NCBI GenBank assembly: GCA_009711785.1
Contig: VENA01000002.1
Span: 49,941 to 113,940 of the forward strand
Length of the DNA stretch: 64,000 bases
Reading direction: 5' to 3'
DNA from: Bacillota bacterium
GTDB lineage: Bacteria; Bacillota; Clostridia; Tissierellales; MES13
Position 1 is the stretch's first letter, and the number at the start of each line of letters is the position of its first letter. Shown here in pieces: positions 55,448 to 64,000 of this stretch. The translations under genes were made by a program, and so were the position numbers. A model generated the notes under the pieces. It was not told the DNA's origin. It saw nothing but the letters and a program-made list of their open reading frames with translations, and ran no database searches.

Positions 55448-55564
55448 ATGTTATAATATATATAACTGTAATACATTAAGCAATTAACGGATTTATTTGG
55501 TAGCTAATATTTATTAATATATTATAGTATTAGGAAGAAATTAATAATAGAAAGAGGTCTGGTA

Positions 55565-57280
55565 ATGGAATTTATTGAAAAAACATTAAGATCAATAATT
55601 GACAGTTTTACAGAGGCTATCATAGGTATTAATAAGGACAGAGAGATAATAGTATTTAATAAAAAAGCTGAAGAGTTATTAGAAATAGAAGCTAAAAAAG
55701 CTTTTAAAAAGCATATTGTAGATGTTATATCTAATACTAAAATGTTAAGGGTAATTAAAACGGGTAAAGAAGAGATAAATCAAAAGATTACTTTTAAAGG
55801 CAAAGAATTAAAGGTAAACAGGTTTCCCATTAAGGTAGATGGTGAAATTGAAGGAGCTATTTCTATAGTTAAAGATATAACTGCTATTGAGGAAATGAGA
55901 GAAAAAATTAATGAAGATAAGGATTATATAGATATAATTAATACACTTATGAATACATTTAATGAATGGGCAGTTGTTGTTGATGAAAAAGGTATGATAA
56001 CTATGATGAGTGATGCTTATAAGGAATTTATTGGAGTTGAAAATCCTGAAGGTAAAAACGTTACTGAAATTATACCTAATACTAGAATGCATATAGTATT
56101 AAAAACTGGTGAGATGGAAATAGGAGAAGTACAAGAAATTAAGGAAAATAAAATGATAGCTATGAGGGTTCCTATAAAGAAAAAAGGAAAAATTGTAGGG
56201 GCTGTAGGAAAGGTAATGTTTAAGGATATTAGTAATTTTTATACACTAAGTAGAAAAATTAATAATTTAGAAAAAGAAATACAATATTATAAAGATGCTT
56301 TAGGAAAAGAAAGGGTAGCAAAATATTCATTTAAAAGTTTAGTTGGTAATTCTAAAAAGATGAATACAGTTAAAAATTTAGCAAAGAAAGCAGCAAAAAC
56401 TGATTCAAATATTTTAATAAGTGGGGAAAGTGGAACAGGTAAAGAGTTATTTGCCCACGCTATCCACAATGCAAGTAAAAGAAAATTAGCACCTTTTATA
56501 AAGATAAATTGTGCTGCAATTCCCCCTGATTTATTAGAATCAGAACTATTTGGTTACGAAGAAGGGGCTTTTACAGGAGCAAAGAAAGGCGGTAAAAAGG
56601 GTAAATTTGAATTAGCCAATGGAGGAACTATTTTACTTGATGAAATTGGGGATATGCCAATGAGTATGCAGGTAAAGTTACTAAGGGTAATTCAAGAAAA
56701 AGAGATAGAACGAATCGGAGGAAATACTTTAAAAAACATTGATGTTAGAATAATAGCATCTACAAATAAAAATTTAGAAAAAAGTATTACTAAGGGAGAA
56801 TTCAGACAAGACCTATACTATAGACTTAATGTAATGAAAATTACAATACCACCTTTAAAGGAAAGAAAAGAAGATATTCCTCACTTAGCAAATTCCCTTA
56901 GAGTAAAAGTGGCGGATAGATTAGGAATATATGCCGAGGGAATAACTAAAGAGGCTATGGAATATTTAGTTAGTTATAATTGGCCAGGAAATGTAAGGGA
57001 ATTAGAAAATGTTATTGAGAGAGCAATTAATCTACTAGATTCAGGTTTATCTATAGATATAGAACATTTACCTAGTAGATTAACTAATGTAAAAGTAAAG
57101 AAGATAAAACGAGGTAGTAGATATTTAAAAGAAGTAATAGAGGATGTTGAAAGGGAAGTTATAGTAGATTGCTTAGAAGAATGCGAATGGAATAAAAATA
57201 AAGCATCAAGGATATTAGGAATTAGTAGAGCAGGTCTATATAATAAAATAAATCAGTATGGATTGAAAGAAGAAAACTAA
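55565..57280 (+). CDS. sigma-54 dependent activator (PAS-PAS-AAA-Fis HTH)
   Basis: 571-residue enhancer-binding protein. Two PAS-type sensory domains (about 1-110 and 115-225) precede a central AAA+ domain with Walker A GESGTGKE (about 289), the sigma-54 contact loop GAFTGA (about 337), Walker B ILLDEIGDM and an arginine finger in YYRLNV. A Fis-type HTH ends it (NKASRILGISRAGLYNKI). No receiver domain, so it is ligand-gated. It lies between two operons that both have -24/-12 promoters, its evident targets. Confidence 0.95.
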   Translation: MEFIEKTLRSIIDSFTEAIIGINKDREIIVFNKKAEELLEIEAKKAFKKHIVDVISNTKMLRVIKTGKEEINQKITFKGKELKVNRFPIKVDGEIEGAISIVKDITAIEEMREKINEDKDYIDIINTLMNTFNEWAVVVDEKGMITMMSDAYKEFIGVENPEGKNVTEIIPNTRMHIVLKTGEMEIGEVQEIKENKMIAMRVPIKKKGKIVGAVGKVMFKDISNFYTLSRKINNLEKEIQYYKDALGKERVAKYSFKSLVGNSKKMNTVKNLAKKAAKTDSNILISGESGTGKELFAHAIHNASKRKLAPFIKINCAAIPPDLLESELFGYEEGAFTGAKKGGKKGKFELANGGTILLDEIGDMPMSMQVKLLRVIQEKEIERIGGNTLKNIDVRIIASTNKNLEKSITKGEFRQDLYYRLNVMKITIPPLKERKEDIPHLANSLRVKVADRLGIYAEGITKEAMEYLVSYNWPGNVRELENVIERAINLLDSGLSIDIEHLPSRLTNVKVKKIKRGSRYLKEVIEDVEREVIVDCLEECEWNKNKASRILGISRAGLYNKINQYGLKEEN

Positions 57281-57282
57281 TT

Positions 57283-57309
57283 AAAAACCCATTAAAATGG
57301 GTTTTTTTT
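57283..57309 (+). terminator. Rho-independent terminator
   Basis: AACCCATT and AATGGGTT stem, T8 tail. Confidence 0.9.
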
Positions 57310-57574
57310 ATGCGTAAAATAAGTGTATAAAAAATAAACATGGTTATATTATTAACAATTGATTCAAAGCTGATGTTTCCAGCGTTTTAGCTAATTATCA
57401 TATAAAAGTGTAAAAAAAGTATCCGATTATCATGAAAATTATATACTTTATAGAGATTTTAAATAGAGATTAATTTGATTTTTTTAATAATAAAAGAGTG
57501 AAAAGAACGCAAATTCCGACCTTTTTAGAAGTTTTTATAAAAAATAATACAAAATATTTTAAAAAGTTATATAC
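57310..57574 (+). promoter_or_regulatory. 265-base leader upstream of the second sigma-54 promoter
   Basis: AT-rich region that should contain activator sites. Visible dyads are GCTG-N7-CAGC at about 57371-57385 and AAAGTAT/ATACTTT with 21 bases between (about 57417-57451). I could not find a motif clearly shared with the leader of the crt operon. No gene is seen. Confidence 0.35.
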
Positions 57575-57592
57575 TTGGCATAGGGGTTGCAA
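57575..57592 (+). promoter_or_regulatory. sigma-54 (-24/-12) promoter of the CoA-transferase operon
   Basis: TTGGCATAGGGGTTGCAA, GG (57577) and GC (57589) ten bases apart, identical at the consensus bases to 48975-48992. It lies 76 bases before the CoA-transferase ATG. Confidence 0.92.
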
Positions 57593-57667
57593 CTATATAT
57601 GGTAAGAATAACATATGATCAATAATTTAAAAATTAACAAACACATAAGTAAATAGGAGGAATAAAA

Positions 57668-59224
57668 ATGGGAATTAAATTTAAAACAGCTAAGGAAGCA
57701 ATGCAAACGATTCCTAATAATGCAGTAGTTGCAACTGGAGGATTTGTAGGTATTTGTGTTCCTGAAGAGTTAGAAATAGAACTTGAAAAAAGATATATAG
57801 AAACTAAACAACCTAAAGGATTAACTTTAGTTTATGCAGCCGGACAAGGTGATGGTAAAGAAAAGGGATTAAATCATTTAGGACATGAAGGGTTAGTTAC
57901 AAAGGTTATAGGAGGTCACTGGGGATTAGTACCTAAACTTCAAAAGTTAGCTTTAGAAAATAAACTTGAAGCATATAATTTGCCACAGGGAGTTATATCC
58001 CATATGTTTAGAGATATTGCTGCTGGTAAGCCAGGAACTTTAACTCATGTCGGTTTGAAAACCTTTGTAGATCCAAGATTAGAGGGTGGAAAAATAAATG
58101 ATGTTACTAAAGAAGAAATAGTTAACTTAATGGAAATTGATAATGAAGAATACTTATATTATAAAACGTTTCCTGTTGATGTTGCGTTACTAAGAGGAAC
58201 TTATGCTGATGAAAATGGAAACATTTCCATGGAGGAAGAAGCAGTTCCATTAGAAAGTTTATCAATAGCAGCAGCATGTAAAAATTCGGGTGGAAAAGTT
58301 ATAGTACAGGTTAAAAAAGTTGTTAAAGCAGGATCACTAGATCCTAAATTAATTAAGATACCTGGAATATATGTTGATACTGTAGTAGAAATTGAAAAAG
58401 AAGAAAATCATATGCAAACATTTTCCGAAATGTACAACTCGTCTTACACAGGTAATACTGTAGTTCCAACAAATAAAAATAAACCTTTAGCACTTAATGC
58501 TAAAAAAATAATAGCAAGAAGGGCAGCTATGGAATTAATACCCAATGCTATAGTTAATCTAGGTATAGGTGTTCCTGAGCTTGTGGCAACTGTAGCAAAT
58601 GAAGAAGGTATAGGGGATGAAATGATATTAACAGTAGAAGCTGGCCCAATTGGAGGAGTACCTGCTGGCGGATTGAGTTTTGGAGCTTCAACTAATCCAC
58701 AGGTAATTTTAGATCAACCTTACCAGTTTGATTTTTATGATGGTGGTGGTTTAGATTTAGCATTTTTAGGATTAGCTCAATGTGATAAGGATGGTAATAT
58801 CAATGTTAGTAAATTTGGTCCTAAAGTTGCGGGATGTGGTGGATTTATAAATATCACACAAAATGCACAAAAAGTAATCTATTGTGGCACATTTACAGCT
58901 GGAGGATTAAAAGTAGAAGCTAATAACGGTGAGTTATCTATTAAGAATGAAGGTAAAATTAAAAAATTTGTAAACGAAGTTGAACAGGTTACATTTAGTG
59001 GTAAATATGCAGCAGAAGTTGGACAACCTGTATTGTATGTAACAGAAAGAGCGGTTTTTGAATTAAGAAAAGAGGGATTAGTATTAACAGAAATTGCTTC
59101 CGGAGTAGATCTTCAAACAGAGGTACTTGATTTAATAGAATTTGAAGTGAAAATAGCAGATGATTTAAAGAAAATGGATTCAAGAATTTTTAAATCAGAA
59201 GATATGAATTTAGTAATAAAATAG
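57668..59224 (+). CDS. short-chain acyl-CoA:acetate CoA-transferase (Pct/YdiF family)
   Basis: 518-residue single-chain CoA transferase moving CoA between short fatty acids. The N-terminal half has GFVGICVPEELE; the C-terminal half has the catalytic Glu (about 324) in TVEAGPIGGVPAGG. The length matches propionate/acetate CoA transferases with fused alpha and beta parts. Substrate among acetate, propionate, butyrate or acetoacetate cannot be fixed. AGGAGGA at 57655-57661 supports the ATG. GntP permease follows. Confidence 0.92.
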   Translation: MGIKFKTAKEAMQTIPNNAVVATGGFVGICVPEELEIELEKRYIETKQPKGLTLVYAAGQGDGKEKGLNHLGHEGLVTKVIGGHWGLVPKLQKLALENKLEAYNLPQGVISHMFRDIAAGKPGTLTHVGLKTFVDPRLEGGKINDVTKEEIVNLMEIDNEEYLYYKTFPVDVALLRGTYADENGNISMEEEAVPLESLSIAAACKNSGGKVIVQVKKVVKAGSLDPKLIKIPGIYVDTVVEIEKEENHMQTFSEMYNSSYTGNTVVPTNKNKPLALNAKKIIARRAAMELIPNAIVNLGIGVPELVATVANEEGIGDEMILTVEAGPIGGVPAGGLSFGASTNPQVILDQPYQFDFYDGGGLDLAFLGLAQCDKDGNINVSKFGPKVAGCGGFINITQNAQKVIYCGTFTAGGLKVEANNGELSIKNEGKIKKFVNEVEQVTFSGKYAAEVGQPVLYVTERAVFELRKEGLVLTEIASGVDLQTEVLDLIEFEVKIADDLKKMDSRIFKSEDMNLVIK

Positions 59225-59228
59225 TCTA

Positions 59229-59259
59229 TTATGGTAAATGGTTTATCCATTTACCATAA
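59229..59259 (+). other. strong intercistronic hairpin before the permease
   Basis: TTATGGTAAATGG and CCATTTACCATAA, 13-bp perfect stem with 5-base loop, no T tract. Likely transcript stabilisation or partial termination within the operon. Confidence 0.7.
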
Positions 59260-59290
59260 AATAAATACAAACAAGAGAGGAGTAGTTTTT

Positions 59291-60613
59291 ATGTTAGGAG
59301 TTTTTGGAATAATTATATCATTAGCATTATTAATGTTTTTTGCTTACAGAGGTATATCTGTTTTAATTTTAGCACCTTTAATGGCAATGACAGCAGTTAT
59401 TTTAACGGGGGCTGATATTGGCATATTAGAAGCTTATGGAACACAATTTATGCCTGCATTAGCAAGCTATTTAGCTAAATATTTTCCAGTATTCTTAGTA
59501 GGTGCAATTTTTGGTAAAATAATGGGCGTTTCAGGAGCAGCCCAGTCTATAGCCCATACTATTTCAGAAAAAATAGGTAAAGAAAGAGCGGTATTAGCAG
59601 TTGTTACTGCTACAGGACTATTAGTATATGGTGGAGTATCATTATTTGTTGTTGTATTTGCTATATATCCTTTTGGCGCTGCACTTTATAGAGAAGCAGG
59701 TATTCCAAAAAGGTTTTTACCAGCATCAATAGCATTAGGTGGATTTACATTTGCAATGACTGCTTTACCAGGTACACCTCAATATATTAACACTATGCCA
59801 ATACCATATTTTGGAACAAATACTTTTTCTGCACCAGTTTTAGGAGTTATATTAGCAGCAATAGAGTATGGCTTAGGTGTTTATTGGATAACTTCAAGAG
59901 CGAAGAAGGCAATGGCTAAAGGAGAAGGATATGGAAATCATGAAAATGAAAATATTAATTCAGATTTAGAAAAAACACCTTCTTTTATAGCATCTGTTTC
60001 ACCAATATTAATAGTATTTCTTATTAACTTAGTATTAACAAAATCAGGAATATTAGCTGGTATTTGGCCAGTTGTAGTAGCACTAGCAGTTTCTATAGTA
60101 ATTTCAATATTTATGTTTAAACCATACTTAGATGATGCTAAGAAAACTGTAAATGAAGGTGCATTAGGAGCTTTATTACCAGTATTAAATACAGCTTCAG
60201 AAGTTGGTTATGGTGGAGTAATTAAATCTCTTGCAGCATTTGCTATATTAAAAGCAGCTGTAACTTCAATCCCTGGACCTCCATTAATGTCAATAGCTGC
60301 TTCTACAACAGCTTTAGCAGGTATGATAGGATCCGCATCAGGCGGTACTGCAATAGCCTTAGAAGCATTAGGAGATACATTTAGTCAAATAATACAAACT
60401 AATGGATTAAATCCCCATGTAGTACACAGACTTATGATAATAGCTGCAGGAGGTTTAGATACACTACCACACTGTGGTGCGGTAATAACACTTTTATCTG
60501 TAACAGGTCTTACTCATAAAGAATCATATGGAGATATTGCATTTGTAACAATGGCAGTTCCGTTAGTGGCCACAGCTATAGGTATAGTTTTAGCTACTAT
60601 TGGAATAGCTTAA
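59291..60613 (+). CDS. GntP-family permease, probable short-chain (hydroxy)acid importer
   Basis: 440-residue permease with about 12-13 helices. The GntP pattern is clear in GVSLFVVVFAIYPFG, ALPGTPQYIN and SGGTAIALEAL. The frame is open 20 codons upstream, but GAGAGGAG at 59272-59279 fits ATG 59291, while the earlier ATG lies in the hairpin. Placed after a CoA transferase and in the same sigma-54 regulon as beta-oxidation genes, it probably imports 3-hydroxybutyrate, acetoacetate or a similar acid. Confidence 0.9.
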   Translation: MLGVFGIIISLALLMFFAYRGISVLILAPLMAMTAVILTGADIGILEAYGTQFMPALASYLAKYFPVFLVGAIFGKIMGVSGAAQSIAHTISEKIGKERAVLAVVTATGLLVYGGVSLFVVVFAIYPFGAALYREAGIPKRFLPASIALGGFTFAMTALPGTPQYINTMPIPYFGTNTFSAPVLGVILAAIEYGLGVYWITSRAKKAMAKGEGYGNHENENINSDLEKTPSFIASVSPILIVFLINLVLTKSGILAGIWPVVVALAVSIVISIFMFKPYLDDAKKTVNEGALGALLPVLNTASEVGYGGVIKSLAAFAILKAAVTSIPGPPLMSIAASTTALAGMIGSASGGTAIALEALGDTFSQIIQTNGLNPHVVHRLMIIAAGGLDTLPHCGAVITLLSVTGLTHKESYGDIAFVTMAVPLVATAIGIVLATIGIA

Positions 60614-60650
60614 AGAGCCCAAAGTCAAATTTAAATAAATCATTACCTGA

Positions 60651-60685
60651 CCCTGAACTTAAAAAGTTAAGTTCAGGGTTTTTTT
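60651..60685 (+). terminator. Rho-independent terminator
   Basis: CCCTGAACTTAA with TTAAGTTCAGGG, T7 tail. Confidence 0.92.
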
Positions 60686-60774
60686 GATGATATTAAAGAT
60701 AGGGCTAAAATGAGTAAAAGAACTTTTATAGATAGTTTCTTATAAAAAAATTAATTATAAAGCAGAGTTTATTG

Positions 60775-60808
60775 AACTTTCTTCATAGATATATAAGAAA
60801 GTTTTTTA
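60775..60808 (+). terminator. second, isolated terminator-like hairpin
   Basis: AACTTTCTT and AAGAAAGTT, T6 tail, just upstream of the TetR promoter. No gene ends between it and the previous terminator; a short frame MSKRTFIDSFL at about 60710 may be a decayed gene end. Confidence 0.6.
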
Positions 60809-60837
60809 TTGACTTATAATGATATAAATATTATTAT
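60809..60837 (+). promoter_or_regulatory. sigma-A promoter of TetR operon
   Basis: TTGACT (60809-60814), 17 bases, TATTAT (60832-60837). Confidence 0.75.
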
Positions 60838-60840
60838 TAA

Positions 60841-60870
60841 TATAACATATGTTATATAACGCTTGTTATA
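60841..60870. promoter_or_regulatory. double TetR operator
   Basis: Perfect palindrome TATAACATATGTTATA (60841-60856) overlaps a second dyad TATAAC-GCTT-GTTATA (60855-60870). Both follow the -10 box directly and precede the TetR gene, so autorepression is predicted. Confidence 0.8.
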
Positions 60871-60886
60871 TTATGGAGGGATTACT

Positions 60887-61498
60887 ATGACACCAAGAAA
60901 AACTACTATTACTAAGGAATTAATTTTAAATACAGCTTTTGAAATAGCAAGAGATAAAGGAATTGATGCTATTTCAGCAAGGAAAATAGCATATGAAATT
61001 AATTGTTCAACACAACCTGTGTATAGTACTTTTAATAATATGAAAGAACTTAAGAATGAAATTGTAAATAAAGCTTCTGAATATGGATTATCTAAAATTT
61101 TAACTTATAAAGAGACTGGTTATGTATCATTGGATATGGGACTAGGATATTTAGATTTTGCAGCTAAAGAAAAAGAATTATTTAAAATATTATTTTCTTC
61201 AGAAAAAATTGTATTTGATAATGAAAATGACAAATATATATTTGATATAGAATTACAAATAAAGCAAATGAGAAAGGATCCCAATTTTAAAAAATTTAAT
61301 AAAGATCAAGTGAAAAATATATTAAAGAAGCTTTGGATTTTCACACATGGTATAGCAACTATGATAGTAAATGATTCATTTAAAGCACCAAAAGAGGAAA
61401 TAATTACTATGTTAACAGAAACCTATAATTCATTGTTAATTAACGAATTAATAAAAAATGGTCAATATGAAGAAGCTTTTAATAGTTGTAAAAAATAA
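60887..61498 (+). CDS. TetR/AcrR family transcriptional regulator
   Basis: 203-residue repressor. The HTH lies in ISARKIAYEINCSTQPVYSTF (about residues 28-48); the C-terminal domain is of the WHG/TetR_C type. GGAGGG at 60875-60880 fits ATG 60887 rather than the upstream frame start at 60863, which lies inside the operator. A TM1586-type nitroreductase starts 13 bases after its stop, so they form an operon. Confidence 0.93.
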   Translation: MTPRKTTITKELILNTAFEIARDKGIDAISARKIAYEINCSTQPVYSTFNNMKELKNEIVNKASEYGLSKILTYKETGYVSLDMGLGYLDFAAKEKELFKILFSSEKIVFDNENDKYIFDIELQIKQMRKDPNFKKFNKDQVKNILKKLWIFTHGIATMIVNDSFKAPKEEIITMLTETYNSLLINELIKNGQYEEAFNSCKK

Positions 61499-61511
61499 AG
61501 GGGGTAATTTT

Positions 61512-62309
61512 ATGGATATTTTAGAAAGAGAATGGTTTGAGGTTATTAAAAAAAGGCATTCAAGAAGAAAATACATAAATAAACAAATTGATAGTAAAGC
61601 GTTAGAAAAATTGAATACTTTTATAAAAAAGATTAATTCATTTAAAAGTGGTGTAAGAATTAAAATTGTAAATGAATCCTGTGATGATGTATTTAAGGGT
61701 ATAATAGGTTCTTATGGAAAGATTAAAGGAGCTAAATCTTATGCTTGTATTATTGGAAATACTAATGAAAAGTATATAGATGAAAAAATAGGATACTATG
61801 GAGAAGCATTAATACTTAAGGCTACTTCATTAGATTTAGGTACCTGTTGGGTTTCAGGAACATTTAAAAAAGAAGCAGTAAATCAATCTATTAAATTAAA
61901 ACCTAGGGAAAAAATCTATGCAATTACACCTATAGGCTATGTAAAAGAGGATTATTCATTAACTGAAAAACTAATGAGTAAAATGATATCAAGTCATAAA
62001 AGGAAAGATTTAGATAAAATTTGTAAAGAAGGATTTAATAGTAATTGGCCTAAATGGATTAAAGATGGTATAAAATGTTCTCAGTTAGCACCATCTGCTG
62101 TTAATAGACAGCCCTGGCTATTTTCTGTTGATGGAAGTTTAGTAACTGTACAAATTAATAATATAAAAGGAAATAAATATTCAAAAAGATTAGATTGTGG
62201 GATTTCAATGCTTCACTTTGAAATAGGTGCTCTTCACAATAAAGTTAAGGGAAAGTGGAAATATCTAGATTCTTTAAGGGTAGCTAAATTTATTCCTAAT
62301 GAAAGATAA
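61512..62309 (+). CDS. nitroreductase family protein (TM1586 type)
   Basis: 265-residue flavoprotein. The N-terminal half has RHSRRKYINKQID; the middle has GYYGEALILKATSLDLGTCWVSG; and the second half has CSQLAPSAVNRQPWLFSVDG, which places the FMN-binding arginines and QPW motif. This long form fuses two nitroreductase-like lobes. GGGGGTAA before ATG 61512 supports the start; the frame's upstream start lies inside tetR. Substrate unknown; the TetR ligand may be it. Confidence 0.88.
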   Translation: MDILEREWFEVIKKRHSRRKYINKQIDSKALEKLNTFIKKINSFKSGVRIKIVNESCDDVFKGIIGSYGKIKGAKSYACIIGNTNEKYIDEKIGYYGEALILKATSLDLGTCWVSGTFKKEAVNQSIKLKPREKIYAITPIGYVKEDYSLTEKLMSKMISSHKRKDLDKICKEGFNSNWPKWIKDGIKCSQLAPSAVNRQPWLFSVDGSLVTVQINNIKGNKYSKRLDCGISMLHFEIGALHNKVKGKWKYLDSLRVAKFIPNER

Positions 62310-62539
62310 AAAAAGTAAATTTCAGCTGTTCAAAATGCTTTATTAATGATTACTTTAAGTTTAATGTGGTTGTTGTAAGGCAGCTTTTCATAAGGAGGCA
62401 GTTATATAAAAATTAAATTAATAAATGTATGATAGTGGGCATATTATTTTATATTTTTGTTTTATCAAAAAAATTTTTAAGAATTAGTGAACTTTTTATA
62501 ATATTAACCGTTATATTATTAAAAGATCGGAGGGGTATT

Positions 62540-63481
62540 ATGAATTTAGAAAAAAATAAGGTTACTATAAAAGGAAAATATAATTTGAAAGGATCACTTA
62601 CTATACCAAAATCTAAAGAGAATAAATATCCAGCAGTTTTAATAATACAAGGTTCTGGAGATTTAGATAGAGATGGTAATACAAAGAAGTTAAAACTAGA
62701 TATATATAAGGACTTAGCTAATATTATATCTAAAGAGGGGTTTGCTACGTTAAGATATGATAAAAGAGGATGTGGTGAAAGTGAAGGTAATTATTTTGAA
62801 ACAGGCTTTTGGGATTTAGTTGATGATGCAGAAAAAGCTTTGACCTTTTTAAAGAACCATCCAAATATTGATAAAGATAATATAATTATTATAGGGCATA
62901 GTGAAGGGGCTATTATTGCTCCTACATTGTATCAAAGACAGAAATTCAATGGATTGATATTGTTATCAGGAGCTAAAGAATCAATAGGAAATACTATAAA
63001 AAGACAGTTAGAAGATACTATAAAGGAAATTAATAGTTTTACAGGTATTAAAGGATTCATTGTAAGATTATTAAAAGTTTCAGATAAAATAAGAAAACAA
63101 AACAAGAAATTAATTAAGAAAATATTAGAATCTAATGAAGATGTTATTAAATTTAAGGGGAAAAAAGTAAATGCAAAATGGATAAGAGAACATTATAATT
63201 ATAACGTTGAAAAAGCTTTTAAAGATGTGGAGTGTAAAACATTAGTACTTGTTGGAGATAAGGATATACAAGTTGTCCCAGAACAATCAAAAGAGATGGC
63301 TAATGATATAAAAGGACCTTCAGAGTATCATATTATTAAAGATATGAATCATATATTAAAAAAGGATCCTAAGTCCAATAGGGAAATATCTGATGTTAAA
63401 AAGTATAAAAAAATGAAAGATAGACCTATGGATAAAGAGTTAATAACCTATATAAAAGATTGGTTAAAAAACTTTAAATAA
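62540..63481 (+). CDS. alpha/beta hydrolase (acyl-peptidase/dienelactone-hydrolase-like)
   Basis: 313-residue serine hydrolase. The oxyanion region is VLIIQGSGDLDRDGN, the nucleophile elbow GHSEG (about residue 125), the acid in VLVGDKDIQV and the His in DMNHILKKD. This resembles secreted or cytoplasmic hydrolases of the YfhR/BAAT family without a signal peptide. The frame extends upstream to 62429 with a hydrophobic stretch, but CGGAGGGG at 62528-62535 fits ATG 62540. Preceding 230 bases show no gene. Confidence 0.87.
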   Translation: MNLEKNKVTIKGKYNLKGSLTIPKSKENKYPAVLIIQGSGDLDRDGNTKKLKLDIYKDLANIISKEGFATLRYDKRGCGESEGNYFETGFWDLVDDAEKALTFLKNHPNIDKDNIIIIGHSEGAIIAPTLYQRQKFNGLILLSGAKESIGNTIKRQLEDTIKEINSFTGIKGFIVRLLKVSDKIRKQNKKLIKKILESNEDVIKFKGKKVNAKWIREHYNYNVEKAFKDVECKTLVLVGDKDIQVVPEQSKEMANDIKGPSEYHIIKDMNHILKKDPKSNREISDVKKYKKMKDRPMDKELITYIKDWLKNFK

Positions 63482-63498
63482 ATGTATAATAGATATTA

Positions 63499-63542
63499 AA
63501 AAAGTCGATATAGACAAATTTTCTGTATCGATTTTTTATTTT
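63499..63542 (+). terminator. Rho-independent terminator
   Basis: TCGATA-x-AGA with TCT-x-TATCGA stem, T6 tail. Confidence 0.75.
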
Positions 63543-63561
63543 TTTATAAGAAGGTGTTTGA

Positions 63562-63825
63562 ATGTTTTTATTTAACAATGAAGAATCTTATATTTATAGA
63601 AAAGGACTAATAATATTACCAATAATAATGATAATTTCTATAACATTTACTAAAATATTCGATGGGGCAAAAATAGAAAGTTATTTTTGGTTTATATGGA
63701 GTATAGCAGCTTTTATAAATGTGTTGTTACTTGGGATAAGAGAAGTATTTGCAAGAGAGAATAATATTGGTTATATATACTTTTTATTTAATATAGTTTT
63801 CATTTTAGGTATTATATATATCTAG
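63562..63825 (+). CDS. small membrane protein, 87 aa
   Basis: Unrecognised. Three hydrophobic helices (about 15-33, 41-58, 70-87), a charged N-terminus of about 14 residues and a basic/acidic loop REVFARENN. AAGGTG at 63551-63556 supports the ATG. Resembles the general class of small clostridial membrane proteins with no known role. The last 175 bases of the window hold no gene that I can see. Confidence 0.65.
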   Translation: MFLFNNEESYIYRKGLIILPIIMIISITFTKIFDGAKIESYFWFIWSIAAFINVLLLGIREVFARENNIGYIYFLFNIVFILGIIYI

Positions 63826-64000
63826 AGTTTGGTTTAATTATATTAAAGGATTTAGTAAAGAAAATAATACTGATTAGAGTTTCCCCATTTTTTTGAAAGT
63901 AGATGAAAAGTTTATTGTGGATAAGTAAAATAGGAGTAATATCTTTATCAACAGATTTGATTTTTTTGCATAAAAATAAGCAAAATAGCCCATTGTTTTG

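Noticed and set aside
62429..62540. N-terminal hydrophobic extension of the alpha/beta hydrolase
   Set aside because: A strong GGAGGGG site sits inside it just before ATG 62540, and no ribosome site precedes 62429.

Overview
The window comes from a low-GC (roughly 30% by eye), Gram-positive, strictly anaerobic, spore-forming Clostridia-type chromosome. The evidence is class III ribonucleotide reductase (NrdD/NrdG), hybrid cluster protein, a butyrate or beta-oxidation operon with Bcd-EtfBA, a CwlD-type germination amidase, strong AGGAGG ribosome binding sites with frequent TTG/GTG starts, and dense Rho-independent terminators. I cannot name the species.

Layout. 1-2.5 kb: two tandem NCS2 nucleobase permeases, the first cut by the window edge. 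2.5-3.8 kb: three small hypothetical genes, one with internal 37-residue repeats. 4-10.3 kb: a LiaSR/DesKR-like two-component system, then a lipoprotein and an ABC-2 exporter (ATPase plus two permeases). 10.4-12.7 kb: a flippase-like membrane protein, a short ferredoxin-like protein and a PAP2 phosphatase. 12.7-17.7 kb: a TetR-MacB-FtsX-HlyD efflux operon whose promoter carries two operator palindromes. 17.8-20.9 kb: an accessory island with IS3 and IS256 family transposase wrecks around a His-rich protein, a NapH-like ferredoxin and a TipA-like MerR regulator. 20.9-26 kb: CstA, a YbjQ protein, an ABC exporter behind a possible leader-peptide attenuator, and an orphan LytTR regulator; three phased direct repeats at the cstA promoter look like its sites. 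26-34 kb: a 36-codon smORF with a terminator ahead of an MFS transporter, nrdD-nrdG, a TPR protein, a LysM/G5/M23 peptidase and a MarR regulator. 33.9-37.6 kb: an HcpR-like regulator divergent from hcp with a palindrome at -41.5, and two half-size permeases, one fused to an Fe-S domain. 37.9-46.4 kb: HelD-like helicase, MarR plus ABC exporter, GNAT, alpha/beta hydrolase-SHOCT, pentapeptide protein, CwlD and a coiled-coil protein.

46.5-47.96 kb holds the strangest item: three almost identical tandem 490-bp units, visibly richer in G+C than their surroundings, with recurrent CGAC words, several hairpins and no convincing gene. A structured RNA or satellite array is my best guess.

48-60.6 kb is a metabolic block: a YdcF protein, then crt-hbd-thl-maoC-bcd-etfB-etfA behind a -24/-12 (sigma-54) promoter, a PAS-AAA-Fis sigma-54 activator, and a CoA transferase plus GntP permease behind a second -24/-12 promoter. 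Together they form one short-chain acyl-CoA regulon. 60.8-64 kb: an autoregulated TetR, a TM1586-type nitroreductase, an alpha/beta hydrolase and a small membrane protein.
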